A stretch of DNA of 64,000 nucleotides from Acidimicrobiales bacterium (GTDB lineage: Bacteria > Actinomycetota > Acidimicrobiia > Acidimicrobiales > JADJXE01). The position numbers were made by a program, and so were the translations under genes. The notes under the pieces were generated by a model that did no database searches, was not told where the DNA came from, and saw nothing but the letters and a program-made list of their open reading frames with translations. Position 1 is the stretch's first letter, and each line of letters begins with the position of its first letter. This document shows, in pieces, positions 1 to 8,236 of this stretch. The stretch covers positions 3,485,001 through 3,549,000 of the forward strand of contig JADJXE010000001.1 in the NCBI GenBank assembly GCA_016716005.1, read 5' to 3'.

Positions 1-848
1 GCTCCGACCTGGCCAACCTGGGTTGCCGGGCGGTGCTCGACGGCGACGAGTGGGTGCTCAACGGCCAGAAGATCTGGACGTCGGCCGGCCACCTGGCCAA
101 CTGGATCTTCGTGCTGGCCCGCACCGATCCCGACGCGCCGAAGCACAAGGGGATCAGCTTCCTGCTCGTGCCGATGGACCAGCCCGGTGTCGAGGTCCGG
201 CCGATCAAGATGATCTCCGGCGAGTCGGAGTTCAACGAGGTGTTCTTCACCGACGCCCGCTGCCCGAAGGACAACGTCCTCGGTGGCGTCGGCAGCGGCT
301 GGGGCGTGGCCATGACGCTGCTCGGCTACGAGCGCGGCGAGGCCGCTGCGACCCTCCCGATCCGGTTCCGCACCGAGCTCGACCGCCTGCTCGAGCTGGC
401 CCGCGAGACCGGCAGGGCCGACGACCCGCTGGTGCGCCAGCGGCTGGCCTGGTGCCACACCAAGGTCGAGATCATGCGGTACAACGGCATGCGCGCCCTC
501 ACCCGCTTCATCGCCGGCCAGCACCCGGGGCCCGACGCGGCCATCTCCAAGCTGTACTGGAGCGAGTACCACCGCCAGGTCACCGAGCTCGCCGTCGACA
601 TCCTGGGCCTCGACGCCCTCGTGCCCTCGGGCCGGAGGCCGTCCAGCGCGTTCCAGACCGACGACCCGGGTGCGCCCAACTCGACGGCGTCGTGGAGCAC
701 CGTGTTCCTCAACGCCCGAGCCGGCACCATCTACGCCGGCACCAGCCAGGTGCAGCGCAACATCATCGGTGAGATGGTCCTCGGTCTCCCCAAGGAGCCG
801 AAGGCCGACAGCGGTCCGTGGAAGGACCTGCAGAAGGCCAGGGTCTAG
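1..848 (+). CDS. Acyl-CoA dehydrogenase, C-terminal part (5' end outside window)
   Basis: The reading frame is open from base 3 and continues upstream of the window, so only about 281 C-terminal residues are seen. The piece begins in the middle beta domain, with the WVLNGQKIWTS stretch and the FNEVFF segment typical of flavin acyl-CoA dehydrogenases, and then runs into the helical C-terminal domain ending with a YAGTSQVQRNIIGE motif that contacts FAD in the family. Known members oxidise acyl-CoA to enoyl-CoA and pass electrons to ETF. The chain length specificity cannot be read from the fragment. A second family member lies at 52670. The family call is secure and the substrate unknown. Confidence 0.93.
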   Translation, partial: SDLANLGCRAVLDGDEWVLNGQKIWTSAGHLANWIFVLARTDPDAPKHKGISFLLVPMDQPGVEVRPIKMISGESEFNEVFFTDARCPKDNVLGGVGSGWGVAMTLLGYERGEAAATLPIRFRTELDRLLELARETGRADDPLVRQRLAWCHTKVEIMRYNGMRALTRFIAGQHPGPDAAISKLYWSEYHRQVTELAVDILGLDALVPSGRRPSSAFQTDDPGAPNSTASWSTVFLNARAGTIYAGTSQVQRNIIGEMVLGLPKEPKADSGPWKDLQKARV

Positions 849-854
849 CCGGCG

Positions 855-1151
855 GTGGTGACCGGTCCGACCGAAGGCGCCGGGTCGCCGGCACCGCCGG
901 CCCGGGCATGGGTCGGGCCGGCGGTCGTGGCCGTCCTGGCCCGGCCCCGGCTCTGGGGCACCGCCGTCGTCGAGCTGGCACGGCTCGCGCCACGGGGCTG
1001 GTGGCGCCGAACCCCCCACCTCCCCCTGCCCGACCCGGCCTACCTGGCGTTCCGCATGCAGACCGCCTACGGGTCGACCGGCCGTCCTCCCCGTCCCGCC
1101 GACGTCGTGACCTGGCTCGGCTGGTGCCGCCAGCTGCGCGACCTGGACTGA
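855..1151 (+). CDS. Small protein of unknown function
   Basis: This 98-residue protein starts with GTG six bases after the dehydrogenase stop. I do not recognise a domain. The middle has a hydrophobic stretch (VGPAVVAVLA) followed by WWRR and a LPLPDPAYLAFRM segment, then a tryptophan-rich end. The codon pattern (G/C third positions, charged and aromatic residues in sensible places) suggests a real gene rather than a shadow. It is probably co-transcribed with the acyl-CoA dehydrogenase gene. A role next to that enzyme is possible but unproven. Confidence 0.6.
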   Translation: MVTGPTEGAGSPAPPARAWVGPAVVAVLARPRLWGTAVVELARLAPRGWWRRTPHLPLPDPAYLAFRMQTAYGSTGRPPRPADVVTWLGWCRQLRDLD

Positions 1152-1170
1152 GCGCGAGGGTTCCGGCGAG

Positions 1171-1695
1171 GTGACCACCGGCCGGGCGCTCGTCCTCAAC
1201 GCCACCTTCGAGGCGCTGAGCATCGTGTCGAGCCGCCGCGCCGTGTGCCTGGTCCTCGACGACAAGGCCGAGGTCCTCCATGCCTCCGACCGCCTGGTGC
1301 GCTCGGAGCGGCTGGCGATGGCGGTGCCGTCCGTGGTGCGCCTCCGCTCCTACGTGCGCGTGCCCTTCGAGCGGCGCGCCACCTTGAACCGCCGTGCGGT
1401 CTTCGCCCGCGACGGGCACCGCTGCCAGTACTGCGGGGGACCGGCCGAGAGCATCGACCACGTGGTGCCCCGGAGCCGGGGTGGCGGCCACGTCTGGGAG
1501 AACGTGGTCGCGGCCTGCCGGCCCTGCAACCTGCACAAGCGTGACCGCTCGCCCGAGGAGAGCGGGATGCGGCTGCGACGCCCACCGGCGGCCCCCCGCG
1601 GGGCGGCCTGGGTCGCGGCGGCCGTCGGCCGGGTGCCCGACCTGTGGACCCCCTACCTGGGCGCGCCGGTCGCGGGGCTCGAGCCGGTGCCGTGA
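1171..1695 (+). CDS. HNH endonuclease family protein
   Basis: The 174-residue protein carries a C-terminal HNH fold: CQYCGG, then SIDHVVPRSRGG, then ENVVAACRPCNLHK. The two CxxC pairs would bind structural zinc, and the DH pair plus the asparagine and final histidine form the betabeta-alpha metal site. The N-terminal 70 residues (ALVLNATFEALSIV, AVCLVLDDKAEVL) match the lead-in typical of the stand-alone HNH proteins that are common in actinobacteria. It ends by overlapping the next gene by 4 bases (GTGA). Such proteins are nucleases by family, but their cellular role is generally unknown; no phage or restriction genes are near. Confidence 0.85.
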   Translation: MTTGRALVLNATFEALSIVSSRRAVCLVLDDKAEVLHASDRLVRSERLAMAVPSVVRLRSYVRVPFERRATLNRRAVFARDGHRCQYCGGPAESIDHVVPRSRGGGHVWENVVAACRPCNLHKRDRSPEESGMRLRRPPAAPRGAAWVAAAVGRVPDLWTPYLGAPVAGLEPVP

Positions 1696-2396
1696 CGCCT
1701 CCGGTCGTCGCGCGGGCCGGCGCGTGGCCGGTGGAGCGGGCTGCCGGGAGCGCGGCCGCCTTCCACGACCGACCCCTCCCGGATCCGCCGGCCCGAGCGG
1801 TCTGGGTGCTCGACGTCGACGGTCCGGCACTCGTCCTCGGCAGCGGCCAGGACCCGGCGGTCGTCGACGCGGACGCGGCGCGTCGGGGCGGCGTGACGGT
1901 GGTGCGCCGGCGCAGCGGGGGCGGGGCCGTCCTGCTCGAACCTGGTGAGGCCCTGTGGGTCGACGTCGTGGTTCCCCCGGGTGATCCCTGCTGGGACGAC
2001 GACGTCGGCCGGGCCTTCCATTGGTTGGGCGACGCCTGGGCCGCCGCCCTCGCCGGCCTGGGGGTGGCGGCGACGGTGCACCGTGGCCCCCTGGTGCGGA
2101 CCGGCTGGTCGTCGACGGTCTGCTTCGCCGGTCTGGGTTCCGGGGAGGTCACGGTCGACGGCCGCAAGCTCGTGGGGATGTCGCAGCGCCGGACGCGCCG
2201 CGGGGCCCGGTTCCAGTGCGTCGTGCCGCGGCGTTGGCGACCCGAGCGCCTCCTCGCCCTGCTGGTCGGCCCCGGCCCGGCCGGCCGGCCCGCCGAGGGG
2301 CTCCGGGCCGCCGCCGTCGGGCTCGACGATCTGCAGGGGTCGCCCACGCTGGCCGCCCTCCGGGAGGCCGTGCTCGTCGAGCTGGCCAAGCGCTGA
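1692..2396 (+). CDS. Lipoate/biotin protein ligase A family protein
   Basis: The 234-residue protein starts at a GTG that overlaps the stop of the HNH gene. It has the RRRSGGGAVLL motif of the lipoyl/biotinyl ligase (LplA/BPL) fold that binds the activated acyl-adenylate, and DGRKLVGMSQRR, whose lysine matches the catalytic lysine of lipoate ligases. Family members attach lipoate or octanoate to E2 and H proteins, or transfer it between them. The protein is shorter than full LplA (about 330 residues), which suggests an LipM- or amidotransferase-like member, or a form lacking the accessory domain. Specificity cannot be settled from sequence alone. Confidence 0.8.
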   Translation: MTPPVVARAGAWPVERAAGSAAAFHDRPLPDPPARAVWVLDVDGPALVLGSGQDPAVVDADAARRGGVTVVRRRSGGGAVLLEPGEALWVDVVVPPGDPCWDDDVGRAFHWLGDAWAAALAGLGVAATVHRGPLVRTGWSSTVCFAGLGSGEVTVDGRKLVGMSQRRTRRGARFQCVVPRRWRPERLLALLVGPGPAGRPAEGLRAAAVGLDDLQGSPTLAALREAVLVELAKR

Positions 2397-2420
2397 CGCG
2401 GCGGGCCCCGCCCGCTCGCT

Positions 2421-2650
2421 CCGTCGGTCTTCGTCGCGCTGGCGACGTGTGGGGTGGGTCGGGCGCGCGTCGGAGGGTGGCCCGTCGGTCTTCGTCGCGC
2501 TGGCGACGTGTGGGGTGGGTCGGGCGCGCGTCGGAGGGTGGCCCGTCGGTCTTCGTCGCGCTGGCGACGTGTGGGGTGGGTCGGGCGCGCGTCGGAGGGT
2601 GGCCGGTCGGTCTTCGTCGCGCTGGCGACGTGTGGGGTGGGTCGGGCGCG
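2421..2650. repeat. Tandem array of a 61-bp repeat (about 3.8 copies)
   Basis: Copies begin at 2421, 2482, 2543 and 2604, an exact 61-base period. The first three are nearly identical; the fourth has one C-to-G change near its start and breaks off at about 2650. Each unit holds a small palindrome, CGTCGC-GCTG-GCGACG. Open frames through it on both strands are repeat artefacts. The array sits between the lipoate-ligase-like gene and the mraZ promoter. Diverged copies with the same period are at 59405-59517. Confidence 0.95.
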
Positions 2651-2689
2651 ACGGTGGGGGTCGGTGGTGGGTCCGGGGGGAGAAAGTGG

Positions 2690-2718
2690 TTGACAGTGGG
2701 GGTATCCACCCATAGGGT
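2690..2718 (+). promoter_or_regulatory. Promoter of the mraZ/dcw operon
   Basis: TTGACA at 2690-2695 and TAGGGT at 2713-2718 are separated by exactly 17 bases, a near-consensus housekeeping-sigma promoter. It is the best promoter match in the window. Transcription would start around 2725, about 70 bases before the mraZ start. Confidence 0.8.
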
Positions 2719-2732
2719 GGGGCGAAGTGGGG
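2717..2732 (+). promoter_or_regulatory. Likely MraZ operator (direct GTGGGG repeats)
   Basis: GTGGGG at 2717-2722 and again at 2727-2732 form a direct repeat with a 10-base period, overlapping the -10 box and start site. MraZ proteins are known to bind GTGGG-type direct repeats spaced one helical turn apart in front of their own operon. A further GTGGGG lies at 2696-2701, 21 bases (about two turns) upstream, inside the promoter spacer. Autoregulation by MraZ is inferred. Confidence 0.65.
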
Positions 2733-2796
2733 AACCGGACGGCCGGGTCGCCACGGGGTGCAGGCGAGTCCGAGGGGCTCGGGAGAGGCGTACGGG

Positions 2797-3213
2797 GTGT
2801 TCGTCGGGACCTTCGAGCACGCGCTCGACGGCAAGGGGCGTGTGGTCCTACCGGCATCGTTCCGCGCCCGACTCGAGCACGGCGGGTACGTCACCAAGCG
2901 CCTCGATGGCTGCCTGGCGGTGTGGACGCCCGACGAGTTCGAGCGGGAGGCGCAGGAGATGCTCGAGAAGGAGAGGCGAGGTGAGATCGCCCGCAACGTC
3001 GTGCGGTCATTCTCCGCCGGCGCCGCCCCCATCCGCCCCGACGCCCAGGGCCGCATCGCCCTCCCGCAGAACCTCCGGGAGTTCGCCGGCCTCGAGCGCG
3101 ACGTGGCCGTGATCGGCCACTTCACCAGCATCGAGATCTGGGATGCCTCTCGCTGGCGCGAGGTCGACCAGGAGGGCGAGGCCCTGCTGGCCGGTGGCGC
3201 GCCGGCGGTATGA
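2797..3213 (+). CDS. mraZ: Transcriptional regulator MraZ
   Basis: The chosen GTG start gives a 138-residue protein beginning MFVGTFEHALDGKGR, the canonical MraZ N-terminus, with a purine-rich GGGAGAGG ribosome site 7 bases ahead. A longer in-frame start at 2758 would add 13 residues without family similarity. Two SpoVT/AbrB-like halves are visible, each with a DxKGR or DAQGR signature (residues about 10-15 and 82-87) followed by I/V-x-LP. MraZ forms a ring-shaped multimer, binds repeats in the dcw promoter and tunes the cell-division operon. It is the first gene of that operon here. Confidence 0.95.
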   Translation: MFVGTFEHALDGKGRVVLPASFRARLEHGGYVTKRLDGCLAVWTPDEFEREAQEMLEKERRGEIARNVVRSFSAGAAPIRPDAQGRIALPQNLREFAGLERDVAVIGHFTSIEIWDASRWREVDQEGEALLAGGAPAV

Positions 3214-3219
3214 GGCCAC

Positions 3220-3438
3220 GACGGTCGAGACCCGGAAGGAGGACGAGCAGGTCGAGCCCGAAGAGCTAGTGCCCTGGGTGCAGGGCGTCGCTCATCCGCA
3301 GTCTCCCGGTCGGCAAGATGGAATGCCCCTACTCCGCCCGCTTCCGTCTCGCACGATCGGGGAGAAATCCCGACGGCACCTGCCGACCGGGGGACTGCCG
3401 GTGAGCGACGCCGCACGCACCCGGTCGCCGGGGGCACC
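3220..3438 (+). ncRNA. Candidate mraW leader RNA (cis-regulatory)
   Basis: The 225-base gap between mraZ and rsmH is much longer than any other gap in this tightly packed operon. It contains a hairpin TCGGG-gagaaat-CCCGA at 3357-3373, followed by CGGCA (3374-3378) able to pair with TGCCG (3396-3400), all ending about 40 bases before the rsmH start. A structured motif upstream of mraW (rsmH) genes, the mraW RNA motif, is known in Actinobacteria. I match it by position and general structure only; a covariance-model search would decide. Confidence 0.45.
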
Positions 3439-4443
3439 GTGAGCCAGGACCTGGCTGGCGACGCCTTCTTGCACCGGCCCGTCATGGTCGAGCGAGTGGT
3501 CGAGCTGCTCGCTGCGGTGCCACCGGGCGTCGTGGTCGATGCCACCGTGGGTGGCGGGGGCCACGCCCTCGCCCTGCTCACCGCTCACCCTCACCTCCGG
3601 GTGGTGGGGCTCGACCGGGACCCCGACGCCCTCGCGGCGGCACGGGCGACGCTCGCCCCCTTCGGTGAACGGGTCACGCTCCGCCACACCCGGTTCGACC
3701 GCCTCGGCGCAACCATGCACGATCTCGGCGTCGACTCCCTCTCCGGTGCGCTGTTCGACCTGGGTGTCAGCTCACCGCAGCTCGACCGACCCGAGCGGGG
3801 CTTCAGCTACCGGGTCGACGGTCCGCTCGACATGCGGATGGATCCGGGGCAGCGGTTCACGGCGGCCGAGCTCGTGAACGGGGCGCCCGTGGCCGAGCTC
3901 GCCCGCATCCTTCGGACGTACGGCGACGAGCGCTTCGGGGCCAGGATCGCCCGGGCCATCGTGGCCGCTCGCCCGCTGCACACCACCACCGAGCTGGCCC
4001 GGGTGGTGGTGGACGCCATCCCGGCGCCGGCCCGGCGGCGCGGCGGCCACCCGGCCACGCGCACCTTCCAGGCGCTGCGGATCGCCGTCAACGAGGAGCT
4101 CGACGTGCTGCCGGCGGCGCTCGACCAGGCCCTCGACCTGCTCGGTCCCGGCGGGCGATGCCTCGTTCTCGCCTACCACTCGGGTGAGGACCGCATCGTG
4201 AAGGAGAGGTTCCGGCGGGCGGCCACGGGGGGATGCGCCTGCCCGCCCCGCCTGCCGTGTAGGTGTGGTGCGGTGCCGACGGTCCGCTTGCTGCGTGCCG
4301 GGGCGTGGCGGCCCTCGCCCGAGGAGCTGGCCGCCAACCCCCGTGCGTCGAGCGCGCGCCTCCGCGCCGTCGAGCGTCTGCGGCCGGTTCCGGGGCCGGG
4401 GCCCGGGCCGGGGCCCGGCCCACAGGGCGACGAGGCGGCATGA
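3439..4443 (+). CDS. rsmH: 16S rRNA m4C1402 methyltransferase RsmH (MraW)
   Basis: RsmH transfers a methyl group from SAM to N4 of C1402 in 16S rRNA. The 334-residue product begins with the family lead-in HRPVMVERVVELL, then VVDATVGGGGHALALL for SAM binding, FDLGVSSPQLD, GFSYRVDGPLDMRMD and the C-terminal LAYHSGEDRIVKERF. A CxCPPRLPCRCG cluster near residue 265 is the usual actinobacterial insertion. The tail ends in a proline-glycine run and overlaps ftsL by 4 bases (ATGA), which implies coupled translation. Start GTG 3439 fits the family length. Confidence 0.96.
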   Translation: MSQDLAGDAFLHRPVMVERVVELLAAVPPGVVVDATVGGGGHALALLTAHPHLRVVGLDRDPDALAAARATLAPFGERVTLRHTRFDRLGATMHDLGVDSLSGALFDLGVSSPQLDRPERGFSYRVDGPLDMRMDPGQRFTAAELVNGAPVAELARILRTYGDERFGARIARAIVAARPLHTTTELARVVVDAIPAPARRRGGHPATRTFQALRIAVNEELDVLPAALDQALDLLGPGGRCLVLAYHSGEDRIVKERFRRAATGGCACPPRLPCRCGAVPTVRLLRAGAWRPSPEELAANPRASSARLRAVERLRPVPGPGPGPGPGPQGDEAA

Positions 4444-4940
4444 GCCCCCCCGCGGTGGCCCCCACGGGTCGAGCCGGCCGGGTCGCTCCGGAGCACGCGC
4501 CGCGCCGCCGTCCCCCCCTCCGGGTGGTCGAGCGCCCCGAGCGCTCGCCGCGCGCTCGTCGGCGCCGCGCCGCTGCGGTGGGCGTGTTGGCCGCCCTGCT
4601 GGTGTTCGGGGCGCTGTTCGGCATGACGGTGTTCCAGACGATCCTCGTGCAGGGCCAGGCCCGCCTCGACCGGCTCGATCAACGCATCGCCGCCGAGCAG
4701 CAGCGCCTCGAGGGGCTCCGCGTGGACGTCGCGGCCCTCGAAGCGCCGGAGCGGATCGTGGCCGAGGCCGAGCGGCGCCTTGGCATGGTGCCGCCGGACG
4801 AGGTCGTCTACGTGTCGCCGCCCGCCGAGCTGGCCGCCGAGCTGGGGGTCGACCCGGCAGGTCGCGCCCTGTCGAGCGGGACCGGCGAGCAGGTGGACGA
4901 GTGGAGCCAGGTGAAGCCCTACCTCGGCTCGCGGCCGTGA
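4440..4940 (+). CDS. ftsL: Cell division protein FtsL-like
   Basis: The 166-residue protein starts at an ATG inside the rsmH stop. It has an arginine- and proline-rich cytoplasmic tail of about 43 residues, one membrane helix at about residues 44-66 and then a coiled-coil (QARLDRLDQRIAAEQQRLEGLRVDVAALE). A short LGMVPP element follows, as in FtsL/DivIC-type septum proteins. FtsL forms a complex with FtsQ and DivIC that activates FtsW-FtsI. Primary sequence is poorly conserved in this family, so the call rests on topology plus position between rsmH and ftsI. It overlaps ftsI by 4 bases. Confidence 0.85.
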   Translation: MSPPAVAPTGRAGRVAPEHAPRRRPPLRVVERPERSPRARRRRAAAVGVLAALLVFGALFGMTVFQTILVQGQARLDRLDQRIAAEQQRLEGLRVDVAALEAPERIVAEAERRLGMVPPDEVVYVSPPAELAAELGVDPAGRALSSGTGEQVDEWSQVKPYLGSRP

Positions 4941-6829
4941 CCACCCTCGCCCCGCCCCGGCCGCCCTCCCGGCGCGTCGCCGACCGCTCGACCCATCCCT
5001 CCGCCCGCACCCGCAGCGTCGTCGCCCCACCGCCCTCCCGGCCCTCGCCCCGGGCCCCGAGGGCCGGCAACCCCCGCCGGCGGCTCGGCGTGCTCCTGTT
5101 GGGCACGTGCCTCGCGTTCGCGGCGGTGGCCGCCCGCCTCGTCGTGGTCCAGGGGGTCGAGGGTGAGCGCTACGCCGCCTTCGGCGCGTCGCAGCGCATC
5201 CGGGCGGTGGAGCTCCCGGCCGAACGCGGCTCGATCTTCGATCGCAACGGCGTCGAGCTGGCCATGACGGTCAGCCGTCGCACGGTCTGGGCCGACCCGC
5301 GGCTCGTCGAGGATCCCCAGGGCACGGCCGCGGCCCTGGCACCGGTGCTCGGGATGCTGCCGGTCGAGCTCCTCGAGCCGCTCACCCGGGACGCCGAGTT
5401 CGTGTATCTGGCCCGCAAGGTCGACGACGCCGTGGCCGAGCAGGTCGACGACCTCGACCTCCCGGGCGTGTCGCTGCTCGACGAGTCGGCGCGCGACTAC
5501 CCGGCCGGAGACCTGGCCCGGTCGGTGCTCGGTGCCGTCGACGTGGACAACATCGGGATCTCCGGGCTCGAGCTGGCCGAGGACGAGGGTCTCACCGGGA
5601 CCCCCGGGCAGCTCGTACGCGAGCGCGATCCGCAGGGCCGGACGATCCCCTCCGGCCGCCAGCAGATCGAGCCCGCGGTGCGGGGGGACGATCTGGTTCT
5701 CACCCTCGATCGGTCGCTCCAGTACGAGGCGGAGCGCGCGCTGGCCGCGCAGGTCACGGCCACCGGCGCGAGGGGCGGGCTCGCCGTCGTGATGCGGCCC
5801 TCCACCGGCGAGGTGCTCGCGCTGGCCACGATCGCCACGCCGGACGACGGTGAGGGCCCACCCGTGCGCACGGCGGCGAACACCGCCGTCACCAGCGTGT
5901 TCGAGCCCGGCTCCGTGAACAAGGTGATCACGGTGGCCGGCGCCCTCGAGGAGGGGCTCGTCCGGCCGGACACCTTCTTCTACGTGCCCTCCTTCCTCCA
6001 GGTGGCGGACGAGGAGTTCACCGACAACGAGGCCCACGGCGCCGAGTCGTGGTCGGTCCGCGACATCCTGGTCCGCTCGTCCAACATCGGCACGATCCTC
6101 ATCGCCCAGCAGCTGGGCCGCGAACGGATCGATCGGTACCTGCGCGACTTCGGGCTCGGGAGCCAGACCGCGCTGGCCTTCCCGGGGGAGTCGGCTGGCA
6201 TCATGCTCCGCCCCGAGGACTGGTCGGGTACGTCGATCGGCACCGTGCCCATCGGGCAGGGCATCTCCGTGACCGCGCTGCAGATGCTCACGGCCTTCAA
6301 CGTCATCGCCAACGGCGGCGTGTACGTGCCGCCGCGCCTCGTGCTGGCGACCGTGGACGGCCAGGGCGTCGAGCACCGGGTCCCCGCCGACGCCGGGCGG
6401 CGGGTCGTGTCCGAGGCCACCGCCGAGGCCGTGACGTCGATGATGGCCGGCGTCGTGGGCTCCGAGGAGGGCACGGGCCGCCGCGCCGCGATCGACGGCT
6501 ACGCCGTCGCGGGAAAGACGGGGACGGCGCGCAAGCCCATCGAGGGCGGCGTCGGGTACCGGGTGGGCGCGTACATGTCGGTCTTCGCCGGCTTCGTGCC
6601 GGCAGGCGACCCGCAGGTGTCGATCATCGTCGTCGTCGACGAGCCGCAGACGTCGATCTACGGCGGCGTCGTGGCCGCGCCCGTGTTCGCCGACCTCGGG
6701 CGCTACGCCCTCCGGCTGCTCCGGGTGCCGCCCGCGGAAGCGTCGAGCCCGTCGCAGGGCGATCCCGTCGCCGGCACGGGCACGGTGGCCCAGCCGTCGT
6801 CCCCCGCATCGTCGGCTCCGCCCGACTGA
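4937..6829 (+). CDS. ftsI: Division-specific penicillin-binding protein 3 (FtsI/PbpB)
   Basis: This septal transpeptidase cross-links peptidoglycan together with FtsW. Start GTG 4937 overlaps the ftsL stop and gives 630 residues. After a basic N-tail comes one membrane helix (about 49-69), the dimerisation domain (residues 94-104, AERGSIFDRNG) and the transpeptidase domain with S326-V-N-K329, S381-S-N383 and K527-T-G529, so all three active-site motifs are intact. No PASTA repeats follow; the C-terminus is a short Ser/Pro-rich tail. The open frame extends far upstream through ftsL and rsmH, but those residues are frame shadow. Confidence 0.97.
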   Translation: MTTLAPPRPPSRRVADRSTHPSARTRSVVAPPPSRPSPRAPRAGNPRRRLGVLLLGTCLAFAAVAARLVVVQGVEGERYAAFGASQRIRAVELPAERGSIFDRNGVELAMTVSRRTVWADPRLVEDPQGTAAALAPVLGMLPVELLEPLTRDAEFVYLARKVDDAVAEQVDDLDLPGVSLLDESARDYPAGDLARSVLGAVDVDNIGISGLELAEDEGLTGTPGQLVRERDPQGRTIPSGRQQIEPAVRGDDLVLTLDRSLQYEAERALAAQVTATGARGGLAVVMRPSTGEVLALATIATPDDGEGPPVRTAANTAVTSVFEPGSVNKVITVAGALEEGLVRPDTFFYVPSFLQVADEEFTDNEAHGAESWSVRDILVRSSNIGTILIAQQLGRERIDRYLRDFGLGSQTALAFPGESAGIMLRPEDWSGTSIGTVPIGQGISVTALQMLTAFNVIANGGVYVPPRLVLATVDGQGVEHRVPADAGRRVVSEATAEAVTSMMAGVVGSEEGTGRRAAIDGYAVAGKTGTARKPIEGGVGYRVGAYMSVFAGFVPAGDPQVSIIVVVDEPQTSIYGGVVAAPVFADLGRYALRLLRVPPAEASSPSQGDPVAGTGTVAQPSSPASSAPPD

Positions 6830-8236
6830 GTGCCGGTGCGCCTCCGCGACCTGCTGGCCGGCGTCGACGCCCGGGTGGAGGGCGATGCCGACGTCGACGT
6901 GGCCGGGGTGACCCACGATTCCCGGGCCGTCGGCCCCGGGGACCTGTTCTGCTGCCTCCCGGGGGAGCACCACGACGGGCACGACTTCGCCCCGGCGGCG
7001 CTGGAGCGGGGAGCGGTGGCCCTCCTCTGCGAGCGGCACCTGGCCCTCGACGTGACCCAGGTGATCGCCGCGTCGGCGCGGGAGTCGATGGCGCCGATCG
7101 CGGCCACGCTGCACGGCGACCCGTCGCGCTCGCTCACGGTCGTGGGTGTGACGGGCACGAACGGCAAGACCACCACGACGCACCTGCTGGCGGCCGTCCT
7201 CGAGGCCAACGGCTGGCCGACGGCCGTGCTGGGCACGCTCTCCGGCGCGCGCACCACCCCGGAGGCCACCGAGCTGCAGGCCCTGCTGGCCGACATGCGC
7301 GACGGGGGCCGGCGGGCCGTGGCCATGGAGGTCAGCTCGCACGCCCTGGCCCTGCACCGGGTGGACGCGACCTGGTTCGAGGCGGCCGTGTTCACCAACC
7401 TGGGGCGGGACCACCTCGACTTCCACGGCAACGTCGAGCGCTACTTCGCGGCCAAGGCCAGCCTGTTCGAGCCCGAGCGGACCGCCGTCGGCGTGGTGAA
7501 CCTCGACGACCCCTACGGGCGGCTGCTGCTCGACGCGGCCCGGGTGCCCACGGTCGGGTACGCACTGGCGGACGCGGGCGACGTCGTGGTGCACGCGTCG
7601 GAGAACGTGTTCACCTGGTCCGGTCGGCGGCTGCACGTGCCGCTCGGCGGGCGGTTCAACCTGCACAACGCCCTCGCCGCGGCCACGACCGCCCGAGAGC
7701 TGGGGGTGGGTCTCGACGCCATCGAGGCGGGCCTGGCCGCGGTCACGCCGGTGCCGGGGCGCTTCGAGCCCGTCGATGCCGGTCAGCCGTTCCGCGTGAT
7801 CGTCGACTACGCCCACACGCCCGACGGCATGGAGGGGTTGCTCCGGTCGGCCCGTGAAGTTGCCGCCGGCGGCCGGGTGCTGGTGGTCTTCGGGTGTGGT
7901 GGCGACCGGGATCGGGAGAAGCGGCCGGCCATGGGGGCCGTGGCCGAGCGGTTCGCCGACCTGGTCGTGCTCACCAGCGACAACCCGAGGAGCGAGGAAC
8001 CCGCAGCCATCATCGAGGCCGTGCGAGCCGGCATGGACCGGCGCCAGCGGGCCCTCGTCGAGCCCGACCGGAGGGCCGCCATCTCCCTGGCCGTGCGCGC
8101 CGCCCGACCCGGGGACGTGGTGGTGATCGCGGGCAAGGGCCACGAGAGCACGCAGGTCACCGGCGACGTGGTGGCGCCCTTCGACGACCGGGTCGTGGCT
8201 CGGCAGGCGATCGCGGCTCTGGAGTCGCCGGCGTGA
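6830..8236 (+). CDS. murE: UDP-MurNAc-tripeptide synthetase MurE
   Basis: MurE adds the third residue of the stem peptide to UDP-MurNAc-L-Ala-D-Glu. The 468-residue sequence has the N-terminal VTHDSRAVGPGDLF motif, the ATP loop TGTNGKTTTT (residues 108-117), MEVSSHAL and VDYAHTPDGM. D384-N-P-R387 is the motif associated with diaminopimelate-adding enzymes rather than lysine-adding ones, so DAP-type peptidoglycan is predicted. GTG 6830 directly follows the ftsI stop. The next gene is mraY; the murF gene usually found here is missing. Confidence 0.95.
   Translation: MPVRLRDLLAGVDARVEGDADVDVAGVTHDSRAVGPGDLFCCLPGEHHDGHDFAPAALERGAVALLCERHLALDVTQVIAASARESMAPIAATLHGDPSRSLTVVGVTGTNGKTTTTHLLAAVLEANGWPTAVLGTLSGARTTPEATELQALLADMRDGGRRAVAMEVSSHALALHRVDATWFEAAVFTNLGRDHLDFHGNVERYFAAKASLFEPERTAVGVVNLDDPYGRLLLDAARVPTVGYALADAGDVVVHASENVFTWSGRRLHVPLGGRFNLHNALAAATTARELGVGLDAIEAGLAAVTPVPGRFEPVDAGQPFRVIVDYAHTPDGMEGLLRSAREVAAGGRVLVVFGCGGDRDREKRPAMGAVAERFADLVVLTSDNPRSEEPAAIIEAVRAGMDRRQRALVEPDRRAAISLAVRAARPGDVVVIAGKGHESTQVTGDVVAPFDDRVVARQAIAALESPA

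Noticed and set aside
2421..2650. CRISPR array
   Set aside because: The units are contiguous with no unique spacers and there are no cas genes.
2149..2857. Open frames on both strands through the 61-bp repeats
   Set aside because: They translate the repeat itself (recurring ARRRPTG or THVASATKTD units) and have no start or ribosome site of note.
2758..3213. mraZ starting at 2758
   Set aside because: The extra 13 residues are unlike MraZ, while GTG 2797 gives the canonical N-terminus and has a ribosome site.
4919..8143. A minus-strand open frame of over 1,000 codons across ftsI and murE
   Set aside because: It is antisense to two genes with complete catalytic motifs; long antisense frames are expected at this GC content and the translation is a low-complexity Arg/Gly/His mix.
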